A stretch of 64,000 nucleotides of DNA from an uncultured Pseudomonas sp. Lineage in GTDB: Bacteria; Pseudomonadota; Gammaproteobacteria; Pseudomonadales; Pseudomonadaceae. The notes beneath the pieces were generated by a model. It did no database searches. It saw only the letters and a list, made by a program, of their open reading frames with translations, and was not told the DNA's origin. This document shows positions 1 through 8,272 of the stretch, piece after piece. Numbering within the stretch: the stretch's first letter is position 1; every line of letters starts with the position of its first letter. The stretch lies in contig CALTWF010000016.1 of the NCBI GenBank assembly GCA_943912755.1, forward strand, positions 4,234 through 68,233, given 5' to 3'. Both the position numbers and the translations under genes were made by a program.

Positions 1-1235
1 ATGGCGAAGCTCAGCGGCCGGTTCTCGCGGCGGGCGCGGAAGCTGCAATCCTCCAGCAACTGAAGAATATGGGTGTGGTTGTACAGGCCGGTCAGGCTGT
101 CGCGGACCATCCGCGCCTTGAGGTTGCGCGCGCGGGCGGCGCGGTTGCGCACCGTGGTGATCAGGTGGCGCGAGCGGATCGGCTTGGTCAGGAAGTCGTC
201 GCCGCCTTCGCTCATGGCGTCGAGCTGCTTGTCCAGGTCGTCCTCGGCGGACAGGTAGATGATCGGCACGCTGACATAGCGGTCGTTATGGCGGATCACC
301 TTGGCCAGTTCGGTGCCGGTGCAGGCCGGCATGTACATGTCGAGGATGATCAGGTCAGGCTGGAAGTCGGCCAGCTCGACCATGGTCTGGATCGGATCGG
401 TCAGCGTGCGGGTGACGATCCCGGCATTGTTCAGCAGGCGCTCGGTGTGCAGGGCCTGGGCCCGGGAGTCATCAATGATGAGCACGCGGAACGGCTCGTA
501 CTGGGTAACGCTGGTCAGCAACTCGACCTTCTCCAGCAGGCTCGACGCCTCCAGGGTGCCGGTAAGGAATTCCTGGCCGCCGGCGCGGACGGCGGCCAGG
601 CGGGTCGGGGTGTCGGTTTCGTGATGGCTGAAGAACAGCAGCGGCAGGCGCTGTTCCAGGCCGTGCTGGGCCCGCTCGGCCAGCACCAGGCCCTGGCCCT
701 GGCCGCCAAAGTCGACGTCCATGACGATGGCCGAAGGCAGGCGCTCGCTCATCGATGCGCGGAAGGCGTCGGCGCTGTCCAGGGCTTCCACGCCCAGGCC
801 GAAGAACTCCAGTTGCTTGGCCAGGCGCTCGGCGCGCTCATGGTCCTGGAGCATGATGTAGACCGGCTTGCGCAGGGGCGGCAGGGTGGTTTGTTCGAGG
901 CGGTCGCCCTGGCGCAGGCCGGTGCGCGACAGGCGCTGCATCAGGCGGTTGAGTTCGCTGATCAGGTTGCTGCTCAGGCGCGCGCTGTTGGCCTCGACCG
1001 CGGCCAGGGTCTGGCCGATGGCTTCGGACAGCTGGGAGTGTTCCGGCTGCTCGAAACGCTCGGCGTAGCGTTGCAGGCGCAGATTGGCCTCGCACAGTTC
1101 GCCCAGGTCGCCGGTGGACCATTCGCTGCGCTGCAGGCGCTGCCATATTTCCAGAATCTGTCGGGCCTGATGGATGACCCGCTGGGCAAAGTGTTGCTTC
1201 AGTCGCTCGCGATTGGGGTCTTCTGGCTCGGTCAT
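1..1235 (-). CDS. gcbA: GcbA-type diguanylate cyclase response regulator (partial)
   Basis: Cut by the window edge: 411 codons are visible from ATG 1235 and the rest of the catalytic domain lies before base 1. Residues 1-125 are helical without an obvious phospho-histidine. Residues ~130-245 form a degenerate receiver (VMDVD aspartate kept, conserved lysine lost). Residues ~249-365 form a canonical receiver (IIDDS, LDMYMP, YLSAED, LTKPI). A diguanylate cyclase domain opens near 375 (DSLTGLYN). This PleD-like order, and the divergent neighbours DUF2333-Nudix-yciH-speA, match the locus of GcbA/PA4843, a c-di-GMP synthase that promotes surface attachment. The GGDEF signature itself is outside the window, so activity cannot be judged from the sequence. 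Confidence 0.85.
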   Translation of the reverse strand, partial: MTEPEDPNRERLKQHFAQRVIHQARQILEIWQRLQRSEWSTGDLGELCEANLRLQRYAERFEQPEHSQLSEAIGQTLAAVEANSARLSSNLISELNRLMQRLSRTGLRQGDRLEQTTLPPLRKPVYIMLQDHERAERLAKQLEFFGLGVEALDSADAFRASMSERLPSAIVMDVDFGGQGQGLVLAERAQHGLEQRLPLLFFSHHETDTPTRLAAVRAGGQEFLTGTLEASSLLEKVELLTSVTQYEPFRVLIIDDSRAQALHTERLLNNAGIVTRTLTDPIQTMVELADFQPDLIILDMYMPACTGTELAKVIRHNDRYVSVPIIYLSAEDDLDKQLDAMSEGGDDFLTKPIRSRHLITTVRNRAARARNLKARMVRDSLTGLYNHTHILQLLEDCSFRARRENRPLSFA

Positions 1236-1521
1236 GTCCTGACTACTTCTTATTTAAAGGTGAGGCAGTTCGAGTGATGGCTCTATGCTAGCACCACTTT
1301 GGGCGCAAACGAGTGCCCTGCATCAATTTATTGACGCCGGTGATTCATTCATTTGGTGACCATTGGGTCGCTTATGCGATCGGTCGCCCTTGCTTTATAG
1401 TGGGTCGCTCTCAGGACACCCGGCGCCAGCGCATCCGCGCAGAGTGGCGATGCCTTGGCACCAATGCCCGAACGCCGTGGTCGAACCCTGGAAATGCCCT
1501 GACTGAAAAAAGGACCATGCC

Positions 1522-2592
1522 ATGCTGGACTGGAAAAACCGTAAAGGCAGCGCCGAGGCGCGCGAGGAACGCAGCGCCAAGCGCGAGACTGCGAGTGGCA
1601 GTTATTTTCGAGGCCTGCTCAGCCGTTCGCTGGGTGCGCTGATCGGCCTTTACCTGGTCGTCACCATCGCCCTTGGCTGGTACTGGAGCGAGGAGCCCGA
1701 GCTGTTCCCCGTGCAGCAGAATGCCCAGGCCGCCGCCGAGCACAACGGCCAGCAGATGGTGGTCGGCTACACCACCATCGAAACCCTCAAGACCGTCGCC
1801 GGCACCCTGCTCAACAAGCCGGGCGGCTACATCTCCAACGACCGTTTCCCGCCGGGCCTGTGGATGGACAACATGCCGAGCTGGGAATACGGCGTGCTGG
1901 TCCAGGTCCGCGACCTGTCCCGCGCCCTGCGCAAGGACTTCGCCCGTTCGCAGTCGCAGTCCACCGAGGACGCCGACCTGGCCAAGGCCGAGCCGCGCTT
2001 CAACTTCGACAACAAGAGCTGGATCCTGCCGTCGAGCGAGTCCGAGTTCGAAGAGGGCATCAAGTCGCTGAACCGCTACCAGGTGCGCCTGGCCACCGGC
2101 GACTCGGGCGCCATCTTCTATACCCGCGCCGACAACCTGAACAACTGGCTGGGCGACGTCGCCACCCGTCTCGGTTCGCTGTCCCAGCGCCTGTCGGCCA
2201 GCGTCGGCCGGGTCAAGCTGAACAGCAACCTGAAGACCGAAACCGTGGTCGCCGGCCAGGCGCCGCAGGTCGACGAAGAGGTGGTGGAAACCCCGTGGCT
2301 GCAGATCGACAACGTGTTCTACGAAGCCCGTGGCCAGGCCTGGGCCCTGTCGCACCTGCTGCGCGCCATTGAAGTGGACTTCGCCGACGTGCTGGCGAAG
2401 AAGAACGCCACCGTCAGCGTGCGCCAGATCATCCGCGAGCTGGAGGCTTCCCAGGAGCCGCTGTGGAGCCCGATGGTGCTGAACGGCAGCGGCTTCGGCA
2501 TGTGGGCCAACCACTCGCTGGTCATGGCCAACTACATCTCCCGGGCCAACGCCGCGGTCATCGACCTGCGCCAGCTGCTGTCGCAAGGCTGA
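1522..2592 (+). CDS. DUF2333 family membrane-anchored protein
   Basis: A 356-aa protein of the DUF2333 family, function unknown. A basic cytoplasmic N-terminus (residues 1-28) is followed by one membrane segment near residues 30-52 (RSLGALIGLYLVVTIALGWY), so most of the protein should face the periplasm. It has no recognisable catalytic motif. AGGA at 1511-1514 serves ATG 1522. It is divergent from gcbA and its stop is one base before the Nudix gene, so the two are co-transcribed. The DUF2333-Nudix-yciH-speA order is a conserved Pseudomonas arrangement. Confidence 0.85.
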   Translation: MLDWKNRKGSAEAREERSAKRETASGSYFRGLLSRSLGALIGLYLVVTIALGWYWSEEPELFPVQQNAQAAAEHNGQQMVVGYTTIETLKTVAGTLLNKPGGYISNDRFPPGLWMDNMPSWEYGVLVQVRDLSRALRKDFARSQSQSTEDADLAKAEPRFNFDNKSWILPSSESEFEEGIKSLNRYQVRLATGDSGAIFYTRADNLNNWLGDVATRLGSLSQRLSASVGRVKLNSNLKTETVVAGQAPQVDEEVVETPWLQIDNVFYEARGQAWALSHLLRAIEVDFADVLAKKNATVSVRQIIRELEASQEPLWSPMVLNGSGFGMWANHSLVMANYISRANAAVIDLRQLLSQG

Positions 2593-2593
2593 C

Positions 2594-3130
2594 ATGGCGA
2601 TCAGTGAAAAAGAGGCGGCGCACCGGGCCGCCTCGGACCAGGAGCGGGTCGCCTGGGTCGACGAAAACGATACGCTGCTCGGCGCGCTGCCCCGCGCCGA
2701 ATTGCGCGAAGGCGGGCTGATCGGCCGCTGCACCTTCATCCTGCTGTTCAATGGCGCCGGCCAGCTGTGCGTACACAAGCGCACCCTGAGCAAGGCGCTG
2801 TATCCCGGTTACTGGGACGTGGCTGCCGGCGGCATGGTCGCGGCGGGCGAGGAGTACGCCGAATCGGCCGCCCGCGAGCTGGCGGAAGAGCTCGGCGTCA
2901 GCGGCGTCGAGCTGCGTGCCCATGACCGTTTCTTCTTCGACCAGCCGGGCAACCGCCTGTGGTGCGCGGTGTTCTCGGCGGTCTGGGATGGCCCCCTGCA
3001 ACTGCAACCGGAAGAGGTCAGCGAGGCACGCTTCGTCAACCCGGAAGTGGTCTGGGAAGAGTCACGGACACTGCCGTATTGCCCCGACTCCCTCGCGGCA
3101 CTCGCCCGTGCCTTGGACCATCGATCCTGA
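2594..3130 (+). CDS. Nudix hydrolase
   Basis: A 178-aa Nudix protein with the full box: GGMVAAGEEYAE followed by SAARELAEELGV (about residues 77-100), carrying the RELAEE metal-binding core. It resembles the YfcD/IDI-like subgroup, whose substrates are not settled, so no substrate is assigned. ATG 2594 lies one base after the DUF2333 stop, with AAGG at 2585-2588 inside that gene as ribosome site. Cytosolic, with no signal peptide. Confidence 0.9.
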   Translation: MAISEKEAAHRAASDQERVAWVDENDTLLGALPRAELREGGLIGRCTFILLFNGAGQLCVHKRTLSKALYPGYWDVAAGGMVAAGEEYAESAARELAEELGVSGVELRAHDRFFFDQPGNRLWCAVFSAVWDGPLQLQPEEVSEARFVNPEVVWEESRTLPYCPDSLAALARALDHRS

Positions 3131-3325
3131 CGTCGCTAAAACTTCGTAAAATGGCGCAGTTCTGTACTTAGCAAGCGCGACATTTGCCGTTACACTGCGC
3201 GGCCTTTTCAACCTGCCGCGAACCCCTTCGCGGCAGTAGCGCTGCCCCTGCCAGAGTGGGGCTTCGCGGTCGTGGCCCGTCCGGGTCGGCGACCAGTTTT
3301 TTGTCCTCAAACGTGAGGATCAAAA

Positions 3326-3697
3326 GTGGCCAAGAAAGCCTCGTCATTTTCCGCCCTCGGCGGCCTGGTGTTCTCCACCGATGCAGGTCGGCACTGTCCG
3401 GACTGCAGCAAACCCATCGATGCCTGCATCTGCAAGCAGACGCTCATCCCGGAAGGTGATGGCATCGCCCGTGTGCGCCGTGAAAGCAAAGGTCGCGGCG
3501 GCAAGACGGTGACCACCATCACCGGCGTGCCCTTGCCCGCGGACGAGCTCAAGGAGCTGGCCAGTACGCTCAAGCGTCGCTGCGGCACCGGTGGCGCCTT
3601 GAAAGACGGCGTTATCGAGATCCAGGGCGACCATGTCGAGCTGTTGCTCGGCGAGCTGGTCAAACAGGGCTTCAAGGCGAAGAAATCCGGCGGCTGA
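3326..3697 (+). CDS. yciH: SUI1/YciH family translation initiation factor
   Basis: A 123-aa protein of the eIF1/SUI1 (YciH) family. The N-terminus has a CPDCSKPIDACIC cysteine cluster (residues ~30-42) as in YciH proteins, and the SUI1 fold covers residues ~50-120 (RRESKGRGGKTVTTITGVPL, then the RCGTGGALKDG loop and IQGDH). The start is GTG 3326 with GTGAGGATC just upstream as ribosome site. The family acts on 30S initiation fidelity in E. coli assays; its physiological role is unclear. It sits 200 bp upstream of speA, as in other pseudomonads. Confidence 0.9.
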   Translation: MAKKASSFSALGGLVFSTDAGRHCPDCSKPIDACICKQTLIPEGDGIARVRRESKGRGGKTVTTITGVPLPADELKELASTLKRRCGTGGALKDGVIEIQGDHVELLLGELVKQGFKAKKSGG

Positions 3698-3897
3698 TTG
3701 CCTACTCCCCGTAGCGTCGTTCGCCGCTTGTCAGGGGCGGGCGCGGGCCGGGAGCATCCGGGGCTTTTCACCCAGCGTCTAAACTCGTTGCCTTGTGAAG
3801 GGTCCAAGCCCGAACAGGGGAAATCGTCATTTTCATTTTTTACACTGCGCCATCCCGCATGGCCGGTGTTATCTGACTTTCTTTATAGGGGACTTCG

Positions 3898-5811
3898 ATG
3901 TCCGTACGACGCACACGCAAAGACGATGGCAGCCAATGGACCGTGGCCGACAGCCGCAGTGTTTATGGGATTCGCCATTGGGGCGCGGGCTATTTCGCGA
4001 TCAATGAAGCCGGGCGCGTCGAAGTGCGCCCGAACGGCCCGGGCAGCGCGCCGATCGACCTGTACGAGCAAGTCGACGAACTGCGCAAGAGCGGCCTGTC
4101 GCTGCCGCTGCTGGTGCGCTTCCCCGACATCCTGCAGGACCGCGTGCGCCAGCTGACCGGTGCCTTCGATGCCAACATCGCGCGCCTGGAATACCAGAGC
4201 CAGTACACCGCGCTGTACCCGATCAAGGTCAACCAGCAGGAAGCGGTGGTGGAAAACATCATCGCCACCCAGAACGTCTCCATCGGCCTCGAAGCCGGCT
4301 CCAAGCCGGAGCTGCTGGCTGTGCTGGCGCTGGCACCGAAGGGCGGCACCATCGTCTGCAACGGCTACAAGGACCGCGAGTTCATTCGCCTGGCGCTGAT
4401 GGGCCAGAAGCTCGGCCACAACGTGTTCATCGTCATCGAGAAAGAGTCGGAAGTGGCCCTGGTGATCGAAGAAGCCGCCGAGCTCAAGGTCAAGCCGCAG
4501 GTCGGCCTGCGCGTGCGCCTGTCGTCGCTGGCATCGAGCAAATGGGCCGATACCGGTGGCGAGAAGTCCAAGTTCGGCCTGTCCGCCGCGCAGCTGATCT
4601 CCGTGGTCCAGCGTTTCCGTGACGCCGGCCTCGACCAGGGCATCCGCCTGCTGCACTTCCACATGGGCTCGCAGATCGCCAACCTGGCCGACTACCAGCA
4701 CGGCTTCAAGGAAGCCATCCGTTACTACGGCGAATTGCGCGCCCTGGGCCTGCCGGTCGATCACATCGACGTCGGCGGCGGCCTGGGCGTCGACTACGAC
4801 GGCACCCACTCGCGCAACGCCAGCTCGATCAACTACGACATGGACGACTACGCCGGTGTCGTGGTCGGCATGCTCAAGGAGTTCTGCGACGCCCAGGGCC
4901 TGCCGCATCCGCACATCTTCTCCGAGAGCGGCCGCTCGCTGACCGCGCACCACGCCATGCTGGTGATCCAGGTCACCGACGTCGAGAAGCACAACGACGA
5001 AGTGCCGACCATCGACAACAAGGAAGCCCTGCCGGAAACCGTGCAATGGCTGGTCGACCTGCTCGGCCCGACCGATATCGAGATGGTCACCGAGACCTAC
5101 TGGCGCGCCACCCACTACATGAGTGACGTTGCCGCCCAGTATGCCGACGGCAAGATCAGCCTGTCCGAGAAGGCCCTGGCCGAGCAGTGCTACTTCGCCG
5201 TCTGCCGGCGCCTGCACAACTCGCTCAAGGCCCGCCAGCGCTCGCACCGCCAGGTCCTCGACGAACTCAACGACAAGCTTGCCGACAAGTACATCTGCAA
5301 CTTCTCGGTGTTCCAGAGCCTGCCGGACACCTGGGCCATCGGCCAGGTACTGCCGATCATCCCGCTGCACCGCCTCGACGAAGAGCCGCTGCGTCGCGCC
5401 GTGCTGCAGGACCTGACCTGCGACTCCGACGGCAAGATCAACCAGTACGTCGACGAGCAAAGCATCGAGACCAGCATGCCGGTGCATGCGCTCAACGAGG
5501 GCGAGGACTACCTGCTTGGCGTGTTCCTGGTCGGCGCCTACCAGGAGATTCTCGGTGACATGCACAACCTGTTCGGCGACACCGACTCGGTGAACATCTA
5601 CCAGAACCCGAATGGCAGCGTGTACCACGCCGGCATCGAAACCCACGACACCATCGAGGACATGCTGCGCTACGTGCACCTGTCGCCGGAGGAATTGATG
5701 ACCCACTACCGCGACAAGGTCGCCAGTGCGCGCATCACTGATCGTGAGCGGACCCAGTTCCTCGACGCGCTGCGCCTGGGGCTGACGCGGTCTTCGTACC
5801 TGTCGTCGTAA
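3898..5811 (+). CDS. speA: Biosynthetic arginine decarboxylase
   Basis: A 637-aa PLP-dependent arginine decarboxylase that makes agmatine, the first step of putrescine synthesis from arginine. The length is typical of the SpeA family. The PLP lysine is K110 in YPIKVNQ. The alanine-racemase-like barrel follows (HFHMGSQI, DVGGGLGVDYDG, SESGRSLTAHH). The C-terminal part is the SpeA-specific helical and beta domain. ATG 3898 has AGGGGA eight bases upstream. A strong hairpin terminator follows at 5826-5862. Confidence 0.97.
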   Translation: MSVRRTRKDDGSQWTVADSRSVYGIRHWGAGYFAINEAGRVEVRPNGPGSAPIDLYEQVDELRKSGLSLPLLVRFPDILQDRVRQLTGAFDANIARLEYQSQYTALYPIKVNQQEAVVENIIATQNVSIGLEAGSKPELLAVLALAPKGGTIVCNGYKDREFIRLALMGQKLGHNVFIVIEKESEVALVIEEAAELKVKPQVGLRVRLSSLASSKWADTGGEKSKFGLSAAQLISVVQRFRDAGLDQGIRLLHFHMGSQIANLADYQHGFKEAIRYYGELRALGLPVDHIDVGGGLGVDYDGTHSRNASSINYDMDDYAGVVVGMLKEFCDAQGLPHPHIFSESGRSLTAHHAMLVIQVTDVEKHNDEVPTIDNKEALPETVQWLVDLLGPTDIEMVTETYWRATHYMSDVAAQYADGKISLSEKALAEQCYFAVCRRLHNSLKARQRSHRQVLDELNDKLADKYICNFSVFQSLPDTWAIGQVLPIIPLHRLDEEPLRRAVLQDLTCDSDGKINQYVDEQSIETSMPVHALNEGEDYLLGVFLVGAYQEILGDMHNLFGDTDSVNIYQNPNGSVYHAGIETHDTIEDMLRYVHLSPEELMTHYRDKVASARITDRERTQFLDALRLGLTRSSYLSS

Positions 5812-5825
5812 GGCTCAGTCGCTAC

Positions 5826-5862
5826 AAAAAAGCCCGCCCCGGAATTCCGGAGCGGGCTTTTT
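5826..5862 (+). terminator. Rho-independent terminator after speA
   Basis: A-tract (5826-5831), a GC-rich inverted repeat starting GCCCGC and ending GCGGGC, and a terminal T-run (5858-5862). The A-tract on one side and the T-tract on the other make it usable in both directions. It starts 15 bases after the speA stop. Confidence 0.9.
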
Positions 5863-5914
5863 CATGGGCGACATGAACCCTGTGACCCGACCAGGCAAAC
5901 TCATCGCTCCTGCC

Positions 5915-6017
5915 GGCCTCATCGCTGGCAAGCCAGCTCCCACAAGGTGCGCTGCCAACCACCTAATAGCAGGTTCGCCACGGTCACTGTGGGAGCTGGC
6001 TTGCCAGCGATGAGGCC
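5915..6017. repeat. REP inverted pair (BIME-like)
   Basis: Two 30-nt arms, 5915-5944 and 5988-6017, are exact reverse complements around a 43-nt centre. Each arm carries the Pseudomonas REP core GCTGGCAAGCCAGCTCCCAC. Such pairs are non-autonomous elements moved by RAYT transposases; no RAYT gene is in this window. It lies between speA and the gene at 6043-6468. Confidence 0.9.
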
Positions 6018-6042
6018 ATCAGTAGCACCCTGGAGCTTGGTG

Positions 6043-6468
6043 TTACTCGCTGGTGGCCGTCAGATCGATGAGGACAGGTTTCACCTCATCGTCTTCCCGC
6101 AGTAGCGATGTACTGCTGAAGCTGTAGACGCTGTCGTGGGTGCGGGCGGTGATCTTCAAACCGGTCACTGCGGTGATCGCTCCTGATTGTTTGGTGACCA
6201 GAAAGGGGTAATGGTCCTCCAGCATTTTCAGCGCCTGAGCTTCATCGGATTGTCGTGCGGCGATGAAGTAGAGATAGGTCATCGGGACAGTAGCGCCGCC
6301 GCTGTTGCTCAGGACCTCGTACACAGAGCCTTGGGCACCTATGGGGTAGCGATTGATGATCTGGCTCAGCTCGGGTTTTGAATCCGGGGTCAAAATCCAG
6401 ATCGACTGGGCCACAAGCAATAGCAGCAAGCAGGCGACCAGCCATTTAGTAACCATGCCGTTTTGCAT
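6043..6468 (-). CDS. Hypothetical small membrane-anchored protein
   Basis: A 141-aa protein I do not recognise. One hydrophobic segment at residues ~6-26 (VTKWLVACLLLLLVAQSIWI) would act as a signal anchor, leaving a ~115-aa periplasmic domain with no known motif and no cysteine. ATG 6468 has AAGG about 12 bases upstream; an internal ATG at 6456 lacks a ribosome site. It stands alone between two REP pairs, a common place for lineage-specific genes. Confidence 0.6.
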   Translation of the reverse strand: MQNGMVTKWLVACLLLLLVAQSIWILTPDSKPELSQIINRYPIGAQGSVYEVLSNSGGATVPMTYLYFIAARQSDEAQALKMLEDHYPFLVTKQSGAITAVTGLKITARTHDSVYSFSSTSLLREDDEVKPVLIDLTATSE

Positions 6469-6610
6469 ATTCGGTATCTGCCTTGATCTGTCTCCGGTGG
6501 CTTTTCCACCAGTGCGGTAACAGTGTCAAAGAATGCTATGTGACAGATTATGTTGAGTTTCGCTGCTCGGTTGTCGTGGCGCAGACCAGACACCTGCTGT
6601 GTTTCGTCGG

Positions 6611-6689
6611 GCCTAATCGCTGGCAAGCCAGCTCCCACAGGTTCGGTGCACGCAGTTCTCTGTGGGAGCTGGCTTGCCAGCGATTAGGC
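6611..6689. repeat. REP inverted pair (BIME-like)
   Basis: Arms 6611-6640 and 6660-6689 are exact 30-nt reverse complements around a 19-nt loop, with the same GCTGGCAAGCCAGCTCCCAC core as the pair at 5915-6017. The outermost bases differ from that pair (ATTAGGC against ATGAGGC) but are matched within each pair. It lies just beyond the end of the MATE gene and may also act as its transcription end. Confidence 0.9.
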
Positions 6690-6703
6690 CAGTAACGGCC
6701 CCC

Positions 6704-8053
6704 TCAATTCACAACCTGCGCAAACCACCCACCCCGCCGCTGCAACCGCCACCCGATCACCCCCAGCGTCACCCCGCGCACCGCCATGAACAGCAAAAAC
6801 GCCAGCCACAAGCCATGATTGCCCAGGTCCCGCGCCAGCCAGGCGAAGGGCAGGGCGATGAGTACGCTGAGCAGCATCGCATCACGCATTTCCCTGGCAC
6901 GGGTGGCGCCGATGAACAGGCCGTCGAGCACATAGCTCCACACCGCGATCAGCGGCAGCAGCGCCAGGTAGGGCAGGTACTCGAAGGCGGTTTCGCGCAC
7001 GCTGGGGATATCGGTCTGCATGGCGATGAACAAATGCCCGCCAAACAGGAACAACACGGCGAAGCCGAGGCTGGCGATCAGCGACCAGCCGCTGGCCACC
7101 GTCAGCGAACGACGCAGGGCATCCCGATCACCCGCGCCGATGGCGTGGCCGCACAGCGCTTCCACGGCATGGGCCAGGCCATCCAGGGCATAGGCGGTGA
7201 GCAGCAGGCCGTTGAGCAGCAGGGCATTGGCGGCAACCGTGGCTTCACCCATGCGCGCGCCCTGCACGGTGATGAGGAAGAACACCCCTTGCAAGGCCAG
7301 GCTGCGGATAAAGATGTCGCGGTTGACGCTGAGCATTGGCCGCCAGTTCTGCCAGCGCGCCAGCGCGGCCCAGATCACCTGCCCCGGATAGGCGCGCAGC
7401 GACGGCCGGGTCAGGGCCAGGCCGAGCAGGGCGGCGACCCATTCGGCGATCACCGAAGCCCGCGCCGAACCGACCACGCCCCAGTCCAGCCCGAGGACGA
7501 ACCACAGGTTGAGGACGATGTTCAGCAGGTTGGTGGTCAGCAGGATCGCCAGCGGCGCTCGGGCGTTCTGCGTGCCGAGGAACCAGCCGACCAGGGCGTA
7601 GGTGGCCAGCGCGGCAGGCAGGCCGAGCAGGCGGGTGGTGAAGAAGTCGCGGGTGCCCTGTGCCAGTTCCGCGCCCGGCTGCATCAGGCCGAGGGCGACA
7701 TGGCTCAGGGGAATCGCCAGCAGTCCGAGGAGCAAGGCGAACAGCAGCGCCAGGCTCAGCCCCTGCACCAGCACCTGGCGCAAGCCATCGCCATCGGCAC
7801 GCCCGGCGGCCTGGGCGGCAAAGCCGGTGGAGCCCATGCGCAGGAAGCCGAGTACCGCCACCAGCAAGGTATACAGGCTGGCGCCCACCGCCACCGAACC
7901 GAGCTGGTGGGCATGGGGCAGGTGGCCGATCACCGTGCTGTCGACCAGCGCCACCAGTGGCACCGAGATATTCGACAGGATCATCGGCGCGGCCAGGGCC
8001 CAGACCTTGTGATGGGTGGGGCGGTGACGCCAGTCGGTGAGCAACGCGGGCAT
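6704..8053 (-). CDS. MATE family efflux transporter (DinF-like)
   Basis: A 449-aa, ~12-segment multidrug/oligosaccharidyl-lipid/polysaccharide superfamily exporter of the DinF branch of MATE proteins (WALAAPMILSNISVPLVALV near the N-terminus; DSTVIGHL). It probably exports a cationic or organic compound using an ion gradient; the substrate cannot be read from sequence. The open frame extends upstream to 8158, but that extension is translated REP DNA, so ATG 8053 (AAGGA 8 bases upstream) is the start. Confidence 0.9.
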   Translation of the reverse strand: MPALLTDWRHRPTHHKVWALAAPMILSNISVPLVALVDSTVIGHLPHAHQLGSVAVGASLYTLLVAVLGFLRMGSTGFAAQAAGRADGDGLRQVLVQGLSLALLFALLLGLLAIPLSHVALGLMQPGAELAQGTRDFFTTRLLGLPAALATYALVGWFLGTQNARAPLAILLTTNLLNIVLNLWFVLGLDWGVVGSARASVIAEWVAALLGLALTRPSLRAYPGQVIWAALARWQNWRPMLSVNRDIFIRSLALQGVFFLITVQGARMGEATVAANALLLNGLLLTAYALDGLAHAVEALCGHAIGAGDRDALRRSLTVASGWSLIASLGFAVLFLFGGHLFIAMQTDIPSVRETAFEYLPYLALLPLIAVWSYVLDGLFIGATRAREMRDAMLLSVLIALPFAWLARDLGNHGLWLAFLLFMAVRGVTLGVIGWRLQRRGGWFAQVVN

Positions 8054-8078
8054 GGAGCGGTCCTTGATTCGGGTTTGG

Positions 8079-8119
8079 GGACCGCTTTGCGGTCCTTCGC
8101 GAGCAAGCTCGCTCCCACG
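8079..8119. repeat. Single REP element
   Basis: A short hairpin (GGACCGCTTTGCGGTCC) leads into GCGAGCAAGCTCGCTCCCAC, a second REP subfamily distinct from the GCTGGCAAGCC type. It lies just upstream of the MATE start and explains the spurious N-terminal extension of that reading frame. Confidence 0.8.
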
Positions 8120-8272
8120 GGGGGAGCGGTGCTTCGCCAAGCCGGACATTCTAACCACCTCACGGCACTTTGCCGGGTGAACCCTGTCTCACCCCGGCAT
8201 TGGTCCCCGGTGAAACTGCGGACCTTGATATATAGTTTCCCGTCTGCCCCTGCTGCCGAAGAGTTTCCTCCC

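Noticed and set aside
6662..8272. Open frame of >500 codons continuous with the alpha-2-macroglobulin frame
   Set aside because: It is antisense to the MATE gene and begins in REP DNA; the lipoprotein signal peptide at 8273 fixes the true start.
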